Part shown: in pieces, positions 1 to 9,772 of the stretch
Numbering within the stretch: the stretch's first letter is position 1
How the letters are laid out: each line of letters opens with the position of its first letter
NCBI RefSeq assembly: GCF_002001125.1
Contig: NZ_MUNV01000009.1
Coordinates: 299,232-363,231, forward strand
DNA from: Rhodanobacter sp. B04
Lineage (GTDB): Bacteria > Pseudomonadota > Gammaproteobacteria > Xanthomonadales > Rhodanobacteraceae
DNA length: 64,000 nt
Reading direction: 5' to 3'
Position numbers and translations under genes: made by a program
Notes under the pieces: generated by a model
Told to the model about the DNA's origin: nothing
Seen by the model: only the letters and a program-made list of their open reading frames with translations
The model's database searches: none

Positions 1-482
1 ATCGACGGCGAATGACCGTGGTAGGCGTGATCCACCACGACCACACCTGACACCTTGGTGTGCGCCCGCGCGAGGCGCAGGGCGAGGTCGTTCGCTTCGG
101 TGCCGGAGTTGGTGAGAAACACGACCGACAACGGTTCGGGCAAGGTAGCCGTCAGGCGCAGCGCATACTCGATGATGTTGTCGTGCAGATAACGGGTATT
201 GGTATTGAGCTGCGCCATCTGCGCCTGCCCTGCCGCGACCACGCGCGGATGGCAGTGCCCGACATGGCAGACGTTGTTGACCATGTCCAGATAGGCCTGG
301 CCGTGCTGGTCGTACAACCAGACACCTTCACCGCGAACGATCTTGAGCGGCTCGTTGTACGACACGCTGAGGGTCGGATTCAGCAGCTGTTTGCGCAGGC
401 GCAGGATGTCGGCATTGCTACGTTGCGGTACGTTGCTGGAGGTAGCGCCGACGGGCAGGCCGGAGGCGGTGGGATCAGTCAT
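1..482 (-). CDS. Class III PLP aminotransferase / phospho-lyase, N-terminal part (cut by window edge)
   Basis: The first 160 codons are present; the gene continues beyond the left edge. The translation has the fold-type I class III start region, including NNVCHVGHCHP at about residues 69-79 and the PLP phosphate-binding NSGTEAN at 125-131. The PLP lysine is not in the window. The ATG lies inside the upstream kinase gene (8-nt overlap), so the two are translationally coupled. A sugar-kinase-fold phosphotransferase next to, or fused with, this aminotransferase type is the known arrangement for AGXT2L/ETNPPL-like proteins, which are phospho-lyases acting on O-phosphoethanolamine or 5-phosphohydroxylysine. 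I infer a kinase plus phospho-lyase pair that removes phosphate and ammonia from an amino alcohol. An ordinary omega-aminotransferase remains possible until the C-terminus is seen. Confidence 0.8.
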   Translation of the reverse strand, partial: MTDPTASGLPVGATSSNVPQRSNADILRLRKQLLNPTLSVSYNEPLKIVRGEGVWLYDQHGQAYLDMVNNVCHVGHCHPRVVAAGQAQMAQLNTNTRYLHDNIIEYALRLTATLPEPLSVVFLTNSGTEANDLALRLARAHTKVSGVVVVDHAYHGHSPS

Positions 483-1494
483 GGCTTGGTTCCAGAAAGG
501 GGCCGACGATGGCATCGTGGTCGACTTCGGCGAGTTCGCGCAACAGCGCGCGCACGCCTCGCTGCGATACAAGGATGAACGGGTTGTCGGGCTCTTCCCG
601 ATGCGCGCGCGTCGCCATCAGCACGCTATGGCAAAGGCGCGCAAGAATGAAGACATGCAGCTGTTCAAGCTCGACGCGCCGCAATGGACACCGCGCCAGA
701 TAGCCGCGAACGATGGTGCGTGCGCATGCCACCGGATCAGCCTCATGCTGCATCGCATAGGTGCAGGCGATCGCCAGGTCGGCCAGACGGAAACTGGTGC
801 ACATGTCGCCGAAATCTATCACCGCGCGAACGCGCTGGCCGTCGCCGTCATCCGCCACGATCACATTCAGATCGTTGGCATCGTTGTGCAGCACCGTGAT
901 CGGCAGCTGCGCCTGCCATTGCGGCAGACGGCTGCAGAACGCCTTCACTTGAGCCTCCACGATGGCGCGCAGGCCGACGTCACTGATATGCGCGATTTCG
1001 TCGCACAAGGTTGGCAACCGCAGCAGATTCCAGTCGTGCTGGCGACCGGCAGCCGGATGATGAAAGTCCTGCAGCCCACGCGTCAGCCGGCCGACCGCGC
1101 TACCAAGACTCTCGTGCAACGCCGCGCGCCGAGTCAAAGGCAGTACCCCGATGGCATCCGCATATGTCGTGCCGGGCACGAAGCTCAACACGCGCACCTG
1201 GCACGACTGCCCCGCAATCGGCAAGGTCAACAGGTGTTCGCCGCCCACGGCGAGCTGCACCCGCGGCCATTGCAATGCCGGCTCGCGTTCGGCCAGCGTC
1301 ATCATGGCCTTATTCTCGAGATCCAGGTCCATCCGCGACCATGACGGGTGCGCCACCTTCAGCACATACTCGCCATGCTCGGTGCGGATGCGGAAGTTCT
1401 GATCGGCATAGGATGGCAGTGCGCAAATATCGCCACGGATGCGCCAGTGCCGGTCAGCCAGCACCAGCGCCGCGTCAGGAGTCAGGATGTCCAT
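475..1494 (-). CDS. APH/choline-kinase family phosphotransferase (hydroxylysine-kinase-like)
   Basis: A 339-aa aminoglycoside-phosphotransferase-fold kinase. The catalytic loop HNDANDLNV (pattern HxDxxxxN) and the metal-binding IDFGD are clear in the C-terminal half, and the N-terminal lobe has a lysine in YVLKVAHP. Its end overlaps the downstream aminotransferase start by 8 nt. The family includes hydroxylysine and homoserine kinases as well as antibiotic kinases, and the partner gene argues for metabolic amino-alcohol phosphorylation, not resistance. I chose ATG 1494, not the in-frame ATG at 1545, because a TATACT -10-like element at 1531-1536 would place the transcription start downstream of 1545. 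The substrate is inferred only. Confidence 0.8.
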   Translation of the reverse strand: MDILTPDAALVLADRHWRIRGDICALPSYADQNFRIRTEHGEYVLKVAHPSWSRMDLDLENKAMMTLAEREPALQWPRVQLAVGGEHLLTLPIAGQSCQVRVLSFVPGTTYADAIGVLPLTRRAALHESLGSAVGRLTRGLQDFHHPAAGRQHDWNLLRLPTLCDEIAHISDVGLRAIVEAQVKAFCSRLPQWQAQLPITVLHNDANDLNVIVADDGDGQRVRAVIDFGDMCTSFRLADLAIACTYAMQHEADPVACARTIVRGYLARCPLRRVELEQLHVFILARLCHSVLMATRAHREEPDNPFILVSQRGVRALLRELAEVDHDAIVGPFLEPSHD

Positions 1495-1530
1495 AGGATC
1501 GCGCACAAATATTGCGGGAGCCTTAATTGT

Positions 1531-1536
1531 AGTATA
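1531..1536 (-). promoter_or_regulatory. Candidate -10 element for the kinase-aminotransferase pair
   Basis: TATACT on the minus strand, 37-42 nt upstream of the chosen ATG at 1494. No convincing -35 is visible. The flanking TTGTAGTATAAG looks like half of a GntR/FadR-type operator, but the second half-site is not conserved. The same 76-base gap must also hold the promoter of the divergent galactoside operon. Confidence 0.3.
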
Positions 1537-1570
1537 AGTTGACATTTAAAACCCATCACAGGCGCATCCC

Positions 1571-3703
1571 ATGTTTCGGCCCTTGCTGGCGGCGGTACTG
1601 GCCGCTGCCATGATGATCACCGCTGCCAACGCGCACCCGGCCGATGCCGGCGGCCCGCATCCGGCACCGCTGCAAGGCGCGGCCTTGCTGCACCAGCGCG
1701 AGCCGATGAGCTTTGGCGTGTTCTATTACCCGACGCAATGGCCGCGCAGCGAATGGCAACACGACTTCGGCGGCATGGCCAAGCTCGGTTTCGACTTCAC
1801 GCACATGGCCGAATTCGACTGGACCTACCTGGAGCCGGAAGAAGGCCACTTCGATTTCGAATGGCTTGATCATGCCATCGACCTGGCCAGCAAGGCTGGC
1901 TTGCGCGTCATCCTCGGCACGCCCTCGGGGGCGCCGCCAAGCTGGATGGACGAGCGCTATCCCGAGGTTTACCGGGTGGACGAGCACGGTCAGCGCCATG
2001 AGCACGGCATCCGCGCGGAAGTCTCCCTGGCCAATCCGAAATACCAAGCCTTCGTGGCGCGCCTGGTCGCCGCCATGGCCGAGCATTACGGCCATGATCC
2101 GCGTGTCTGGGGCTGGCAGATCGACAACGAGCCCGGCAGCTTCCTCGATTACAGCGACAGCGCGCGGGCGGCGTTCCAGGAGTGGCTGCAGAAAAAATAC
2201 GGCAGCATCGAGGCGATGAATATCGCATGGGCCGGTTCGTTCTGGAGCACCCGCTACGGCAGCTTCAAGCAGGTGCACATCCCGAATGCCACGCTCGCAG
2301 CGGAAGACAAGCTGAGCCCGCATGCGCTGCTCGATTTCGCCCGCTACCAAGCCGATACCACCGCGCACTTTCTCGATGCTCAGGCGCTGATCATCAAGAA
2401 GTACGCCCGCCCCGGGCAATGGGTGACCACCAACTACACCAACGTCTCCACCGCCACCGATCCGCGGCGGGCACATGACCTGGATTTCCCGACCTTCACG
2501 CTCTACCCGGTCGCTGGCGCGAACGTGCTGGGTGGCGACAGCTATGAAGTCGGCAAGCCCGCCAACCTGATTGAAGCAGCGGCGTATTTCCGCTCCATCA
2601 ACGGCACGTTTGGGGTGATGGAATTGCAGCCGGGCCAGGTGAACTGGGGCGAGATCAATCCGCAACCCATGCCCGGCGCCGTCAGCATGTGGATGTGGCA
2701 TGCCTTTGCTTCCGGCGCCTCTTTGCTGAGTACTTATCGTTACCGCCATCCGTTGCGCGGCAGCGAGATGTATCACGAGGGCATCGTCGGCACCGACGGC
2801 GTGACGCTCTCGCGCACCGGGCGCGAATTCGTCGACACCCTGCATCAGATCAAGGCGCTCGAATCGCAACTCGATGCCAAGGCACCGCTGCCGCAGAAAC
2901 TGGCGGCGCGCTACACCGCGTATTTGTGGAGCCAGGATGTTTTCTGGGATCTGGAAATCCAGCCGCAGACCACGCTGTGGAACAGCTGGGCCTACCGCAA
3001 CGGCTACACGCTTGCCGTAAAGAGTACCGGCGCGCCGATGGACTTCATTGCGGAAGACGATGACTTCAGCCGCTATCCGTTCCTGATCGCGCCGGCCTAC
3101 CAGATGGTCAGCAAGCAGCTGGCGGACAAATGGCGGCGCTATGTGGAACACGGTGGCCACCTGATCCTGACCAGCCGCACCGGGCAGAAAAACGAGCTCG
3201 GCCAGTTCCCCGAGGGACCGTGGTATGCACCGATCCTCGATCTGATCGGCGACGATGTCGATGGCTTCGACATGCTGCCGCCGAGCGCCAATGGCGAAGT
3301 CAAGGCCGATGGCAAGACGCATGCCTGGCACCGCTGGGCCGACATTCTCACGCCGCACCCAGGCACCCAGGTACTCGCCACGTATGCCGATCACTACTAC
3401 GCCGGCAAGGCGGCGGCGACCACCCGCAAGCTGGGCAACGGCACCGTCACCATGATCGGCGTATCGACCGATGACGGCGAACTGGAACGCGAGATCGTGC
3501 GCGGCGTCTATCAGCGCGCAGGCGTGCCGATCGAGGATCTGCCGAAGGGCGTGTTCATCGACTGGCGTGGTGGGTTTGATTTCATGGTGAACTACAACCC
3601 ACAGACGTTTGCCCCCGTGCTTCCGGCAGGCGCGAGGATCGTGCACGGCCAGGTGCAGCTGGCCCCGGCACAGACGCTGATCTGGAAGGACACGACGCCG
3701 TGA
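1571..3703 (+). CDS. Secreted GH42-type beta-galactosidase
   Basis: A 710-aa protein that should hydrolyse terminal beta-galactosides outside the cytoplasm. An N-terminal Sec signal (hydrophobic stretch, then ANA at 19-21) is followed by a GH42 TIM barrel. The acid/base glutamate is E187 in the IDNEPG motif and the nucleophile is E351 in MELQPG. The length fits GH42 enzymes with the barrel, a trimerisation domain and a C-terminal domain. Most GH42 enzymes are cytoplasmic, so the signal peptide is notable. It leads a plus-strand operon whose other products convert galactose to pyruvate and glyceraldehyde-3-phosphate, which supports galactoside as substrate. GH42 also contains arabinosidase-like members; the neighbours make galactose more likely. 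Confidence 0.88.
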   Translation: MFRPLLAAVLAAAMMITAANAHPADAGGPHPAPLQGAALLHQREPMSFGVFYYPTQWPRSEWQHDFGGMAKLGFDFTHMAEFDWTYLEPEEGHFDFEWLDHAIDLASKAGLRVILGTPSGAPPSWMDERYPEVYRVDEHGQRHEHGIRAEVSLANPKYQAFVARLVAAMAEHYGHDPRVWGWQIDNEPGSFLDYSDSARAAFQEWLQKKYGSIEAMNIAWAGSFWSTRYGSFKQVHIPNATLAAEDKLSPHALLDFARYQADTTAHFLDAQALIIKKYARPGQWVTTNYTNVSTATDPRRAHDLDFPTFTLYPVAGANVLGGDSYEVGKPANLIEAAAYFRSINGTFGVMELQPGQVNWGEINPQPMPGAVSMWMWHAFASGASLLSTYRYRHPLRGSEMYHEGIVGTDGVTLSRTGREFVDTLHQIKALESQLDAKAPLPQKLAARYTAYLWSQDVFWDLEIQPQTTLWNSWAYRNGYTLAVKSTGAPMDFIAEDDDFSRYPFLIAPAYQMVSKQLADKWRRYVEHGGHLILTSRTGQKNELGQFPEGPWYAPILDLIGDDVDGFDMLPPSANGEVKADGKTHAWHRWADILTPHPGTQVLATYADHYYAGKAAATTRKLGNGTVTMIGVSTDDGELEREIVRGVYQRAGVPIEDLPKGVFIDWRGGFDFMVNYNPQTFAPVLPAGARIVHGQVQLAPAQTLIWKDTTP

Positions 3704-3749
3704 TGCGCCTAACATCCGTATCGTTGTGCCATGGGGAAAACCTGAATCC

Positions 3750-4694
3750 ATGAGCGGCTTGATCGGACTCGACTGGGGCACCTCCAGCCTGCGCGCCTAC
3801 TGGTTCGATGCAGCTGGCGAAATCCGCGGGACGCGGGCGCGCCCCTGGGGCATTCGCCATCTGCCGGAGGGCGGCTTCGATGCCGCACTGGCCGACATCA
3901 CTGAAGGCTGGCCCCGATTGCCCCGGCTGGCCTGCGGCATGGTCGGCAGCCGCCATGGCTGGCTGGAGGTGCCGTACATGGACCTGCCGGCCGAAACCGC
4001 GCAGCTCGGCGGCGCCGTTCGCAGCCTGCGCGCGAAGGATGGTTTGGACGTCCATATCGTTCCCGGCCTGCGCAACCCGCAGGGTCCCGACGTGATGCGC
4101 GGCGAAGAAACCCAGTTGCTGGGTGCCCTCGCCTTGCGCCCGGCACTGATTCCCGATTCCACCTGGATCCTGCCGGGCACGCACAGCAAGTGGGCTCGCG
4201 TGCGCGATGGCGCCGTAACCGACTTCTGCACCTTGATGACGGGCGAGCTGTTTGCGCTGCTGCGGCAGCATTCGATCCTTTGTGCGGGCTCGGGCGATGC
4301 CGCGGTGGATCCTGACGCGTTTGCGCGTGGCGTCATCGCGGCACGCGACAGCGGTAGCGCCGGCGCATTCACCCTGCTGTTCTCGGCTCGTGCGTTGATG
4401 CTCGACAATGCGCTGGCGCCGGACGCCGTGCCCGAATATCTTTCCGGCCTGTTGATCGGTGAAGAAATGCGTTCCAGCGTGGCCTCGAATCGCTTTCGCC
4501 ACGATGCACCGCTCCAGCTGATTGGCGATGCCGCGCTGAGCGCGCGTTACCGGCTGGCTGCATCCCACTTCGACCTCGAACTTGCCGAACCCGTGGTGGA
4601 CGCCGCCGCGCACGGGCTGTGGCAGATCGCCTGCAATATCGGTCTCGTCAGCGCCGGCTCGTCCACGGCATCCGAGGAAACTTCTGCATGCTGA
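3750..4694 (+). CDS. dgoK: 2-dehydro-3-deoxygalactonokinase
   Basis: A 314-aa kinase of the ASKHA fold that phosphorylates 2-keto-3-deoxy-galactonate to the 6-phosphate. The N-terminal phosphate-1 loop GLDWGTSSLRAYW is visible, and PGTHSKW in the middle is typical of DgoK. ATG 3750 is preferred over an in-frame GTG at 3726 because GGGGAAAA ends about 10 nt upstream of it. Its stop lies inside the start of the next gene (7-nt overlap with dgoA). It stands between the GH42 enzyme and the KDPGal aldolase, matching pathway order. Confidence 0.93.
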   Translation: MSGLIGLDWGTSSLRAYWFDAAGEIRGTRARPWGIRHLPEGGFDAALADITEGWPRLPRLACGMVGSRHGWLEVPYMDLPAETAQLGGAVRSLRAKDGLDVHIVPGLRNPQGPDVMRGEETQLLGALALRPALIPDSTWILPGTHSKWARVRDGAVTDFCTLMTGELFALLRQHSILCAGSGDAAVDPDAFARGVIAARDSGSAGAFTLLFSARALMLDNALAPDAVPEYLSGLLIGEEMRSSVASNRFRHDAPLQLIGDAALSARYRLAASHFDLELAEPVVDAAAHGLWQIACNIGLVSAGSSTASEETSAC

Positions 4695-5332
4695 GCTCCT
4701 GGCTCAATCCCCTGCCCCTCGTCGCGATCCTGCGCGGCATTCGCTCCCATGAAGCCGTGAGCATTGGTCGGGTGCTTGCCGACGCCGGCTTTCGTGTGCT
4801 CGAAGTGCCGCTCAACTCACCGCAGCCGATGGAAAGCATTCGTCGGCTCAGCCAGTCTCTGGGCGACAGCTTCCTTGTCGGCGCCGGCACCGTGATGACA
4901 TCGGCCCAGGTGCAAGAGGTCGCCGCCGCCGGTGGCCGACTGATCGTGATGCCGCACGCCGACGCCGTCGTGATCCGCGCCGCCAAGGATGCCGGCATGG
5001 TTTGCGTTCCCGGTGTCGCCACGCCCACCGAAGCCTTTGCGGCGCTGGCGGCCGGGGCCGACGGACTGAAGCTGTTTCCTGCCGACCAGGTATCACCCGA
5101 AGCACTCAAAGCCTGGCGTGCCGTCCTGCCCAAGGAACTGCCGGTGCTGCCGGTCGGTGGCATCACGCCCGGCAACATGGCGTCATGGCTCGCCGCCGGC
5201 GCGCATGGGTTCGGCATTGGTTCCGCGCTGTATGCGCCCGGCCTCGACGCTGCCGAAGTCGCCAGTCGTGCCCACGCCTTTGCTCAAGCGTGGGCAGCCG
5301 TCTCTCCAAAGTCTCAGGAACACCGTGCATGA
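4688..5332 (+). CDS. dgoA: 2-dehydro-3-deoxy-6-phosphogalactonate aldolase
   Basis: A 214-aa class I aldolase of the KDPG/KHG family that cleaves KDPGal to pyruvate and D-glyceraldehyde-3-phosphate. The Schiff-base lysine is K128 in GLKLFPA, the catalytic glutamate E39 is in VLEVPLNSP and R16 is in AILRGI, all in the usual places. ATG 4688 overlaps the dgoK stop and the stop overlaps dgoD by 4 nt (ATGA), so dgoK-dgoA-dgoD are coupled. A KDPG (Entner-Doudoroff) role is less likely because both neighbours are galactonate enzymes. Confidence 0.93.
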   Translation: MLSSWLNPLPLVAILRGIRSHEAVSIGRVLADAGFRVLEVPLNSPQPMESIRRLSQSLGDSFLVGAGTVMTSAQVQEVAAAGGRLIVMPHADAVVIRAAKDAGMVCVPGVATPTEAFAALAAGADGLKLFPADQVSPEALKAWRAVLPKELPVLPVGGITPGNMASWLAAGAHGFGIGSALYAPGLDAAEVASRAHAFAQAWAAVSPKSQEHRA

Positions 5333-6477
5333 AGATCACCAAGCTCACCACTTTCCTGGTGCCACCGCGCTGGCTGTTCCTTCGCATAGATACCGATGTC
5401 GGCATCTGCGGCTGGGGCGAACCGGTGGTGGAAGGTCGCGCACATACCGTGGCCACCGCCGTCGATGAACTGTCCGATTACCTGATCGGCAAGGACCCCC
5501 GCCACATCGAGGATCTGTGGAACGTGATGTACCGCGGCAGCTTCTACCGCGGCGGCCCGATCCTGATGAGCGCGATCGCCGGTGTCGATCAGGCACTATG
5601 GGACATCAAGGGAAAGCATCTCGGCGTGCCGGTGCATGAACTGCTCGGCGGTCCGGTGCGCGAACGCATTCGCGTGTACTCGTGGATCGGCGGCGACCGT
5701 CCGGCGGATACGGCCTTGGCGGCGAAGGCCGCGGTCGAACGCGGCTTCACCGCGGTCAAGATGAATGGCACCGAGGAGATGCACTTCGTCGACAGTCACG
5801 CCAAGGTCGAACGCGTACTGGAGAACGTGCAGGCCGTACGCGAAGCGGTCGGCCCGCACATCGGCCTGGCCATCGACTTCCACGGCCGCGTGCACAAGCC
5901 GATGGCCAAGGTACTGATGCGCGAGCTGGCGCCGTACAAGTTGATGTTCATCGAGGAGCCGGTGCTGTCCGAGCATCTGGATGCGATTCCGGAGTTGGCC
6001 AGCATTGCCCCGGCACCGATCGCGCTGGGCGAGCGCCTGTATACGCGCTATGACTTCAAGCGCGTGCTGCAGATGGGCGGCGTCGACATCATCCAGCCCG
6101 ATCCGTCGCACGCCGGCGGCATCACCGAAACCCGCAAGATCGCGGCGATGGCGGAAGCCTACGACGTGGCGCTGGCGCTGCACTGCCCGCTCGGCCCGAT
6201 CGCGCTGGCGGCGAATCTGCAGCTCGATGCGATATGCCACAACGCCTTCATCCAGGAACAGAGCCTGGGCATCCATTACAACGCCGCCAACGACCTGCTC
6301 GACTATGTGGTCGACCGCAATGTATTCGCCTACGCGGATGGCTACGTCACGATTCCCGGTGGCCCCGGCCTCGGCATCGAGGTCAACGAAGCCTACGTCG
6401 CGGAGCGCGCCGAGGTTGGCCACCGCTGGCGCAATCCGCTGTGGCGTCACGACGACGGCAGCGTCGCCGAATGGTAA
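5329..6477 (+). CDS. dgoD: D-galactonate dehydratase
   Basis: A 382-aa enolase-superfamily enzyme of the mandelate-racemase subgroup that dehydrates D-galactonate to 2-keto-3-deoxy-galactonate. The metal ligands fall at D183 (IDFHGR), E209 (IEEP) and E235 (LGERLY), and the catalytic histidines at H185 and H285 (LHCPLG). These are the positions known for the E. coli enzyme, so the assignment is unusually firm for this superfamily. ATG 5329 overlaps the dgoA stop in an ATGA junction. Confidence 0.96.
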   Translation: MKITKLTTFLVPPRWLFLRIDTDVGICGWGEPVVEGRAHTVATAVDELSDYLIGKDPRHIEDLWNVMYRGSFYRGGPILMSAIAGVDQALWDIKGKHLGVPVHELLGGPVRERIRVYSWIGGDRPADTALAAKAAVERGFTAVKMNGTEEMHFVDSHAKVERVLENVQAVREAVGPHIGLAIDFHGRVHKPMAKVLMRELAPYKLMFIEEPVLSEHLDAIPELASIAPAPIALGERLYTRYDFKRVLQMGGVDIIQPDPSHAGGITETRKIAAMAEAYDVALALHCPLGPIALAANLQLDAICHNAFIQEQSLGIHYNAANDLLDYVVDRNVFAYADGYVTIPGGPGLGIEVNEAYVAERAEVGHRWRNPLWRHDDGSVAEW

Positions 6478-6508
6478 GCATGCCTTCCCTCGATTGCGGA
6501 GCCTGCTG

Positions 6509-7273
6509 ATGCCTTCGTTCGCCAGCTATCCCAGCCTGATCGATCGCAGCGTGCTGATCACCGGCGGCGCCAGCGGCATCGGCGCGGCCTTCGTCGAAGG
6601 CTTCGCGCGCCAGGGTGCGCGGGTCGCGTTTCTCGATGTGGACGATGCCGGCGCCGCATCGCTCTGTGCCTCGCTCGCCGAGGTGCCACATGCACCCCAC
6701 TATCTGCACTGCGATCTCACCGACCTGGCCGCGTTGCAGGTCGCGATCGTCGCAGCACGCGCGCTGATCGGACCGATCGCCGTACTGGTCAACAACGCGG
6801 CCAACGACGCACGCCATGCACTGGCCGACATCCAGCCCGTGGATTTCGAGCGCAACGTGGCGGTGAACCTGCGCCACCAGATCTTCGCCACCCAGGCGGT
6901 AATTCCCGACATGCACCAGCTCGGCGGCGGCTCGATCATCTGCCTGGGCTCCACCGGCTGGATGAAAAAGAATGCGGGCTATCCGCTTTACGCGATGGCC
7001 AAGGCCGCCGTACACGGCTTTGTCAACGGCATGGCACGCGAGCTCGGCCCGCAGCACATCCGCATCAACAGCCTGGTGCCGGGCTGGGTGATCACCGACA
7101 AGCAGGCGCGCCTGTGGCTGGACGACGCCGGCCGCGAGGAGATTGCACGCGCGCAATGCATGCCCGGCTTCCTGATGGCCGAGGATCTTGCACGCGCCGC
7201 CCTGTTCCTCGCCGCCGATGACAGCCGCATGTGCACCGGACAGGATTTCATCGTGGACGGCGGCTGGGTATGA
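6509..7273 (+). CDS. SDR sugar dehydrogenase (probable D-galactose 1-dehydrogenase)
   Basis: A 254-aa classical short-chain dehydrogenase. The cofactor loop TGGASGIG is at 18-25, NNAA follows strand 4, the catalytic tyrosine and lysine are Y161 and K165 (YAMAK), and the C-terminus ends IVDGGWV. An aspartate in FLDVDD after strand 2 favours NAD+. The family alone does not fix the substrate. Its place between dgoD and a lactonase, coupled to the lactonase by a 4-nt overlap, indicates oxidation of galactose to galactono-lactone, with fucose or arabinose as alternatives. Confidence 0.85.
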   Translation: MPSFASYPSLIDRSVLITGGASGIGAAFVEGFARQGARVAFLDVDDAGAASLCASLAEVPHAPHYLHCDLTDLAALQVAIVAARALIGPIAVLVNNAANDARHALADIQPVDFERNVAVNLRHQIFATQAVIPDMHQLGGGSIICLGSTGWMKKNAGYPLYAMAKAAVHGFVNGMARELGPQHIRINSLVPGWVITDKQARLWLDDAGREEIARAQCMPGFLMAEDLARAALFLAADDSRMCTGQDFIVDGGWV

Positions 7274-8172
7274 CCACCCCGACCGTACTGGCGCCGATGG
7301 ACCTCGCGCTGGACGCCGGCAATACCCTGGGCGAAGGCATCCTCTGGTGCGAACGCGCCCAGGCGCTGTACTGGACCGACATCCAGCACGCCACGCTGTA
7401 CTGCCTGCACCCTGCCAGCGACTCACTCGAACACTGGCCAATGCCCGAGCGACTCGCCTCATTCGCGCTATGCGAAACCGATGGCTGGCTGCTGCTGGCG
7501 CTGGCCTCGCGACTGGCGTTTTTCCGCCTCGCCGATGGCCGGTTGCAGACGCTGCACGAGATCGAGCCCGATCTGCCGACGCGCTGCAACGACGGTGCCT
7601 GCGATCGCCAAGGCCGCTTCGTATTCGGCACGATGCACGAGCCTGCGGAAGGCAGCAAGCAGGCGCTCGGCAGTTTCTGGCGGCTCAATGCCGACCTCAG
7701 TCTGGAACAGCTCGCACTGCCGAAGGTGGCCATCAGCAACAGCATCGCCTTCAGTCCCGGCGGCACCACGATGTACTACTGCGACTCGCTGGCACGCTGC
7801 ATCCAGTGCTGCGAATACGGCGACACGCTGGGCACACCGCAATTGTTCGCGGACCTGGGCGAGCTTGCCGGCGAACCGGATGGTTCGTGTGTCGACGCCG
7901 ACGGTTCGCTGTGGAACGCACAATGGGGCATGGCACGCGTAGTCTGCTATGCCACTGACGGCTCGGTGCGTCTGTTGCTGCCGGTGCCGGCGCGCCAGCC
8001 AACCCGACCCGCCTTCGGCGGCCGCGCTCTCGACACGCTGTATGTCACCAGCGCACGTGATGGATTGTCCGCGGCGCAGCTGGATGCCGATATCCACGCC
8101 GGCGCGCTGTTCCGTTCGCGGGTCAGCGTGCGCGGCTTGCCCGAGCCACGTTTCACGGGCATGCCGGCATGA
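7270..8172 (+). CDS. SMP-30/gluconolactonase family sugar lactonase (probable galactonolactonase)
   Basis: A 300-aa six-bladed propeller lactonase predicted to open galactono-1,4- or 1,5-lactone to galactonate. The divalent-metal ligands are recognisable as E22 (LGEG), N157 (ISNSIAFS) and D204 (EPDGSCVD), the same triad as in SMP-30. The ATG overlaps the SDR stop by 4 nt, so dehydrogenase and lactonase are made together. No signal peptide is seen, consistent with intracellular action after uptake. Confidence 0.88.
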   Translation: MTTPTVLAPMDLALDAGNTLGEGILWCERAQALYWTDIQHATLYCLHPASDSLEHWPMPERLASFALCETDGWLLLALASRLAFFRLADGRLQTLHEIEPDLPTRCNDGACDRQGRFVFGTMHEPAEGSKQALGSFWRLNADLSLEQLALPKVAISNSIAFSPGGTTMYYCDSLARCIQCCEYGDTLGTPQLFADLGELAGEPDGSCVDADGSLWNAQWGMARVVCYATDGSVRLLLPVPARQPTRPAFGGRALDTLYVTSARDGLSAAQLDADIHAGALFRSRVSVRGLPEPRFTGMPA

Positions 8173-8241
8173 GGATCACCCAATGAAAACCGCTGCTCAT
8201 CCAACCGCCCATCGCCGTCCGCGGCCTGCAGGATTTCCTTC

Positions 8242-9687
8242 ATGAATACTGTCGCGACATCCCCGCTGCATCCGTCCCGCACCACGGCCCTGTTCACCTG
8301 CATGCTGGCCGCGCTGGCCGGGTTGATGTTCGGCCTGGACATCGGCGTGATTTCCGGTGCCACCCAGTTCATCCAGAAAGAGTTCCAGATCTCCGATCAC
8401 GTGATCGAGTGGATCGTCAGCTCGATGATGCTCGGCGCGGCGATCGGTGCGCTGGGCGCGGGCTGGATGTCCGCGACGCTGGGGCGCAAGCGTTCGCTGA
8501 TCCTGGGCGCCGTGCTGTTCGTGGCCGGCTCGCTGCTCAGCGGTGCGGCATGGTCGCCGGAGACACTGGTCGCGGCGCGGGTGATCCTGGGCCTGGCGAT
8601 CGGCGTGGCCACCTTCACCGCGCCGTTGTACCTGGCCGAGGTGGCCGAGGAACATATCCGCGGTGCGATGATCTCGCTGTACCAGCTGATGATCACCATC
8701 GGCATCCTGGTGGCATTCCTGTCCGATACCGCCTTCAGCTACAGCGGCAACTGGCGCTGGATGCTGGGCATCATCGCGATTCCGGGCATCCTGTTCCTGC
8801 TCGGCCTGTTCCTGCTGCCGGACAGCCCGCGCTGGCTGATGATGCGCGGGCGCAGGCAGGAGGCCACCGACGTGCTGCAGAAATTGCGCGGCGATGCCGA
8901 CCATGCAGCACGTGAAGTGGCCGACATCGAGGAGCAATTGAAAACGCCACAGCGCGGCTGGCACCTGTTCCTGGAGAACCGCAACTTCCGCCGTTCGGTG
9001 GGACTGGGCGTGCTGCTGCAGGTGATGCAGCAGTTCACCGGCATGAACGTGGTGATGTACTACGCACCGCGCATCTTCCAGGACATGGGCTACGCCACCT
9101 CGGCACAGATGTGGTTCACCGCGGTGGTCGGCCTGACCAACGTGCTGGCCACCTTCATCGCGATCGGCCTGGTCGACCGCTGGGGCCGCAAGCCGATCCT
9201 GTACACCGGCTTCAGCGTGATGGCGGTGGGTCTTGGCCTGGTCGGCACGATGATGCATCTGGGCATCGCCACGCATGGCGAGCAGATTTTCACGGTGGCG
9301 ATGCTGTTGACCTTCATCGTCGGCTTTGCGATGTCCGCCGGCCCGCTGATCTGGGCGCTGTGTTCGGAAGTGCAGCCGCTGAAGGGTCGCGATTTCGGCA
9401 TCGGTTGCTCGACCTTCACCAACTGGGTCGCCAACATGATTGTCGGCGCCACCTTCCTGACCCTGCTCAACGGCATCGGCAACGCGGCCACGTTCTGGTT
9501 GTATGCGGCGCTGAATCTCGTGTTCCTGGCGATCGCCTTCGTACTGATCCCGGAGACGAAGAACGTCTCCCTTGAGCAGATCGAACGCAACCTGATGGCC
9601 GGCCTGCCGCTGCGCGAAATCGGCAGTGCGCCCTCGGCGGTATCGTCCGGCTTCAGCAGGCATGCAGCGGAAGACGTCGCCTCCTGA
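8242..9687 (+). CDS. Sugar:H+ symporter of the GalP/AraE/XylE family
   Basis: A 481-aa major-facilitator protein with 12 predicted membrane segments. Family signatures are LGRKRS after TM2, PDSPRWL before the central loop, DRWGRKP in the second half, and PETK after TM12. It should import the galactose released by the secreted beta-galactosidase across the inner membrane. It is the last gene of the operon, 69 bases after the lactonase, and is followed by a long REP-type hairpin. The monosaccharide is inferred from the operon; arabinose or xylose carriers look similar. Confidence 0.88.
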   Translation: MNTVATSPLHPSRTTALFTCMLAALAGLMFGLDIGVISGATQFIQKEFQISDHVIEWIVSSMMLGAAIGALGAGWMSATLGRKRSLILGAVLFVAGSLLSGAAWSPETLVAARVILGLAIGVATFTAPLYLAEVAEEHIRGAMISLYQLMITIGILVAFLSDTAFSYSGNWRWMLGIIAIPGILFLLGLFLLPDSPRWLMMRGRRQEATDVLQKLRGDADHAAREVADIEEQLKTPQRGWHLFLENRNFRRSVGLGVLLQVMQQFTGMNVVMYYAPRIFQDMGYATSAQMWFTAVVGLTNVLATFIAIGLVDRWGRKPILYTGFSVMAVGLGLVGTMMHLGIATHGEQIFTVAMLLTFIVGFAMSAGPLIWALCSEVQPLKGRDFGIGCSTFTNWVANMIVGATFLTLLNGIGNAATFWLYAALNLVFLAIAFVLIPETKNVSLEQIERNLMAGLPLREIGSAPSAVSSGFSRHAAEDVAS

Positions 9688-9772
9688 TTCAAGTGAACTG
9701 CTGCGATGGTTTGGATGTACGGCAGGCGATGCAACCTGCCACCATCGTGGCATCGAGCCTGTACGTATTTAG

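Noticed and set aside
475..1494. Aminoglycoside resistance gene
   Set aside because: APH fold only; coupling to an AGXT2L-like aminotransferase indicates amino-alcohol metabolism.
1525..1545. GntR-type operator TTGTAGTATAAG in the divergent promoter region
   Set aside because: Only one half-site is clear and no GntR regulator is in the window; kept as a comment, not a feature.
1556..3781. Long open frame on the minus strand opposite the GH42 gene (and similar ones opposite galP, pilC-pilD and kdpA)
   Set aside because: High G+C makes antisense frames open; the translations are low-complexity and rich in H, R, A and Q, with no family motifs, and the plus-strand genes have intact catalytic residues.
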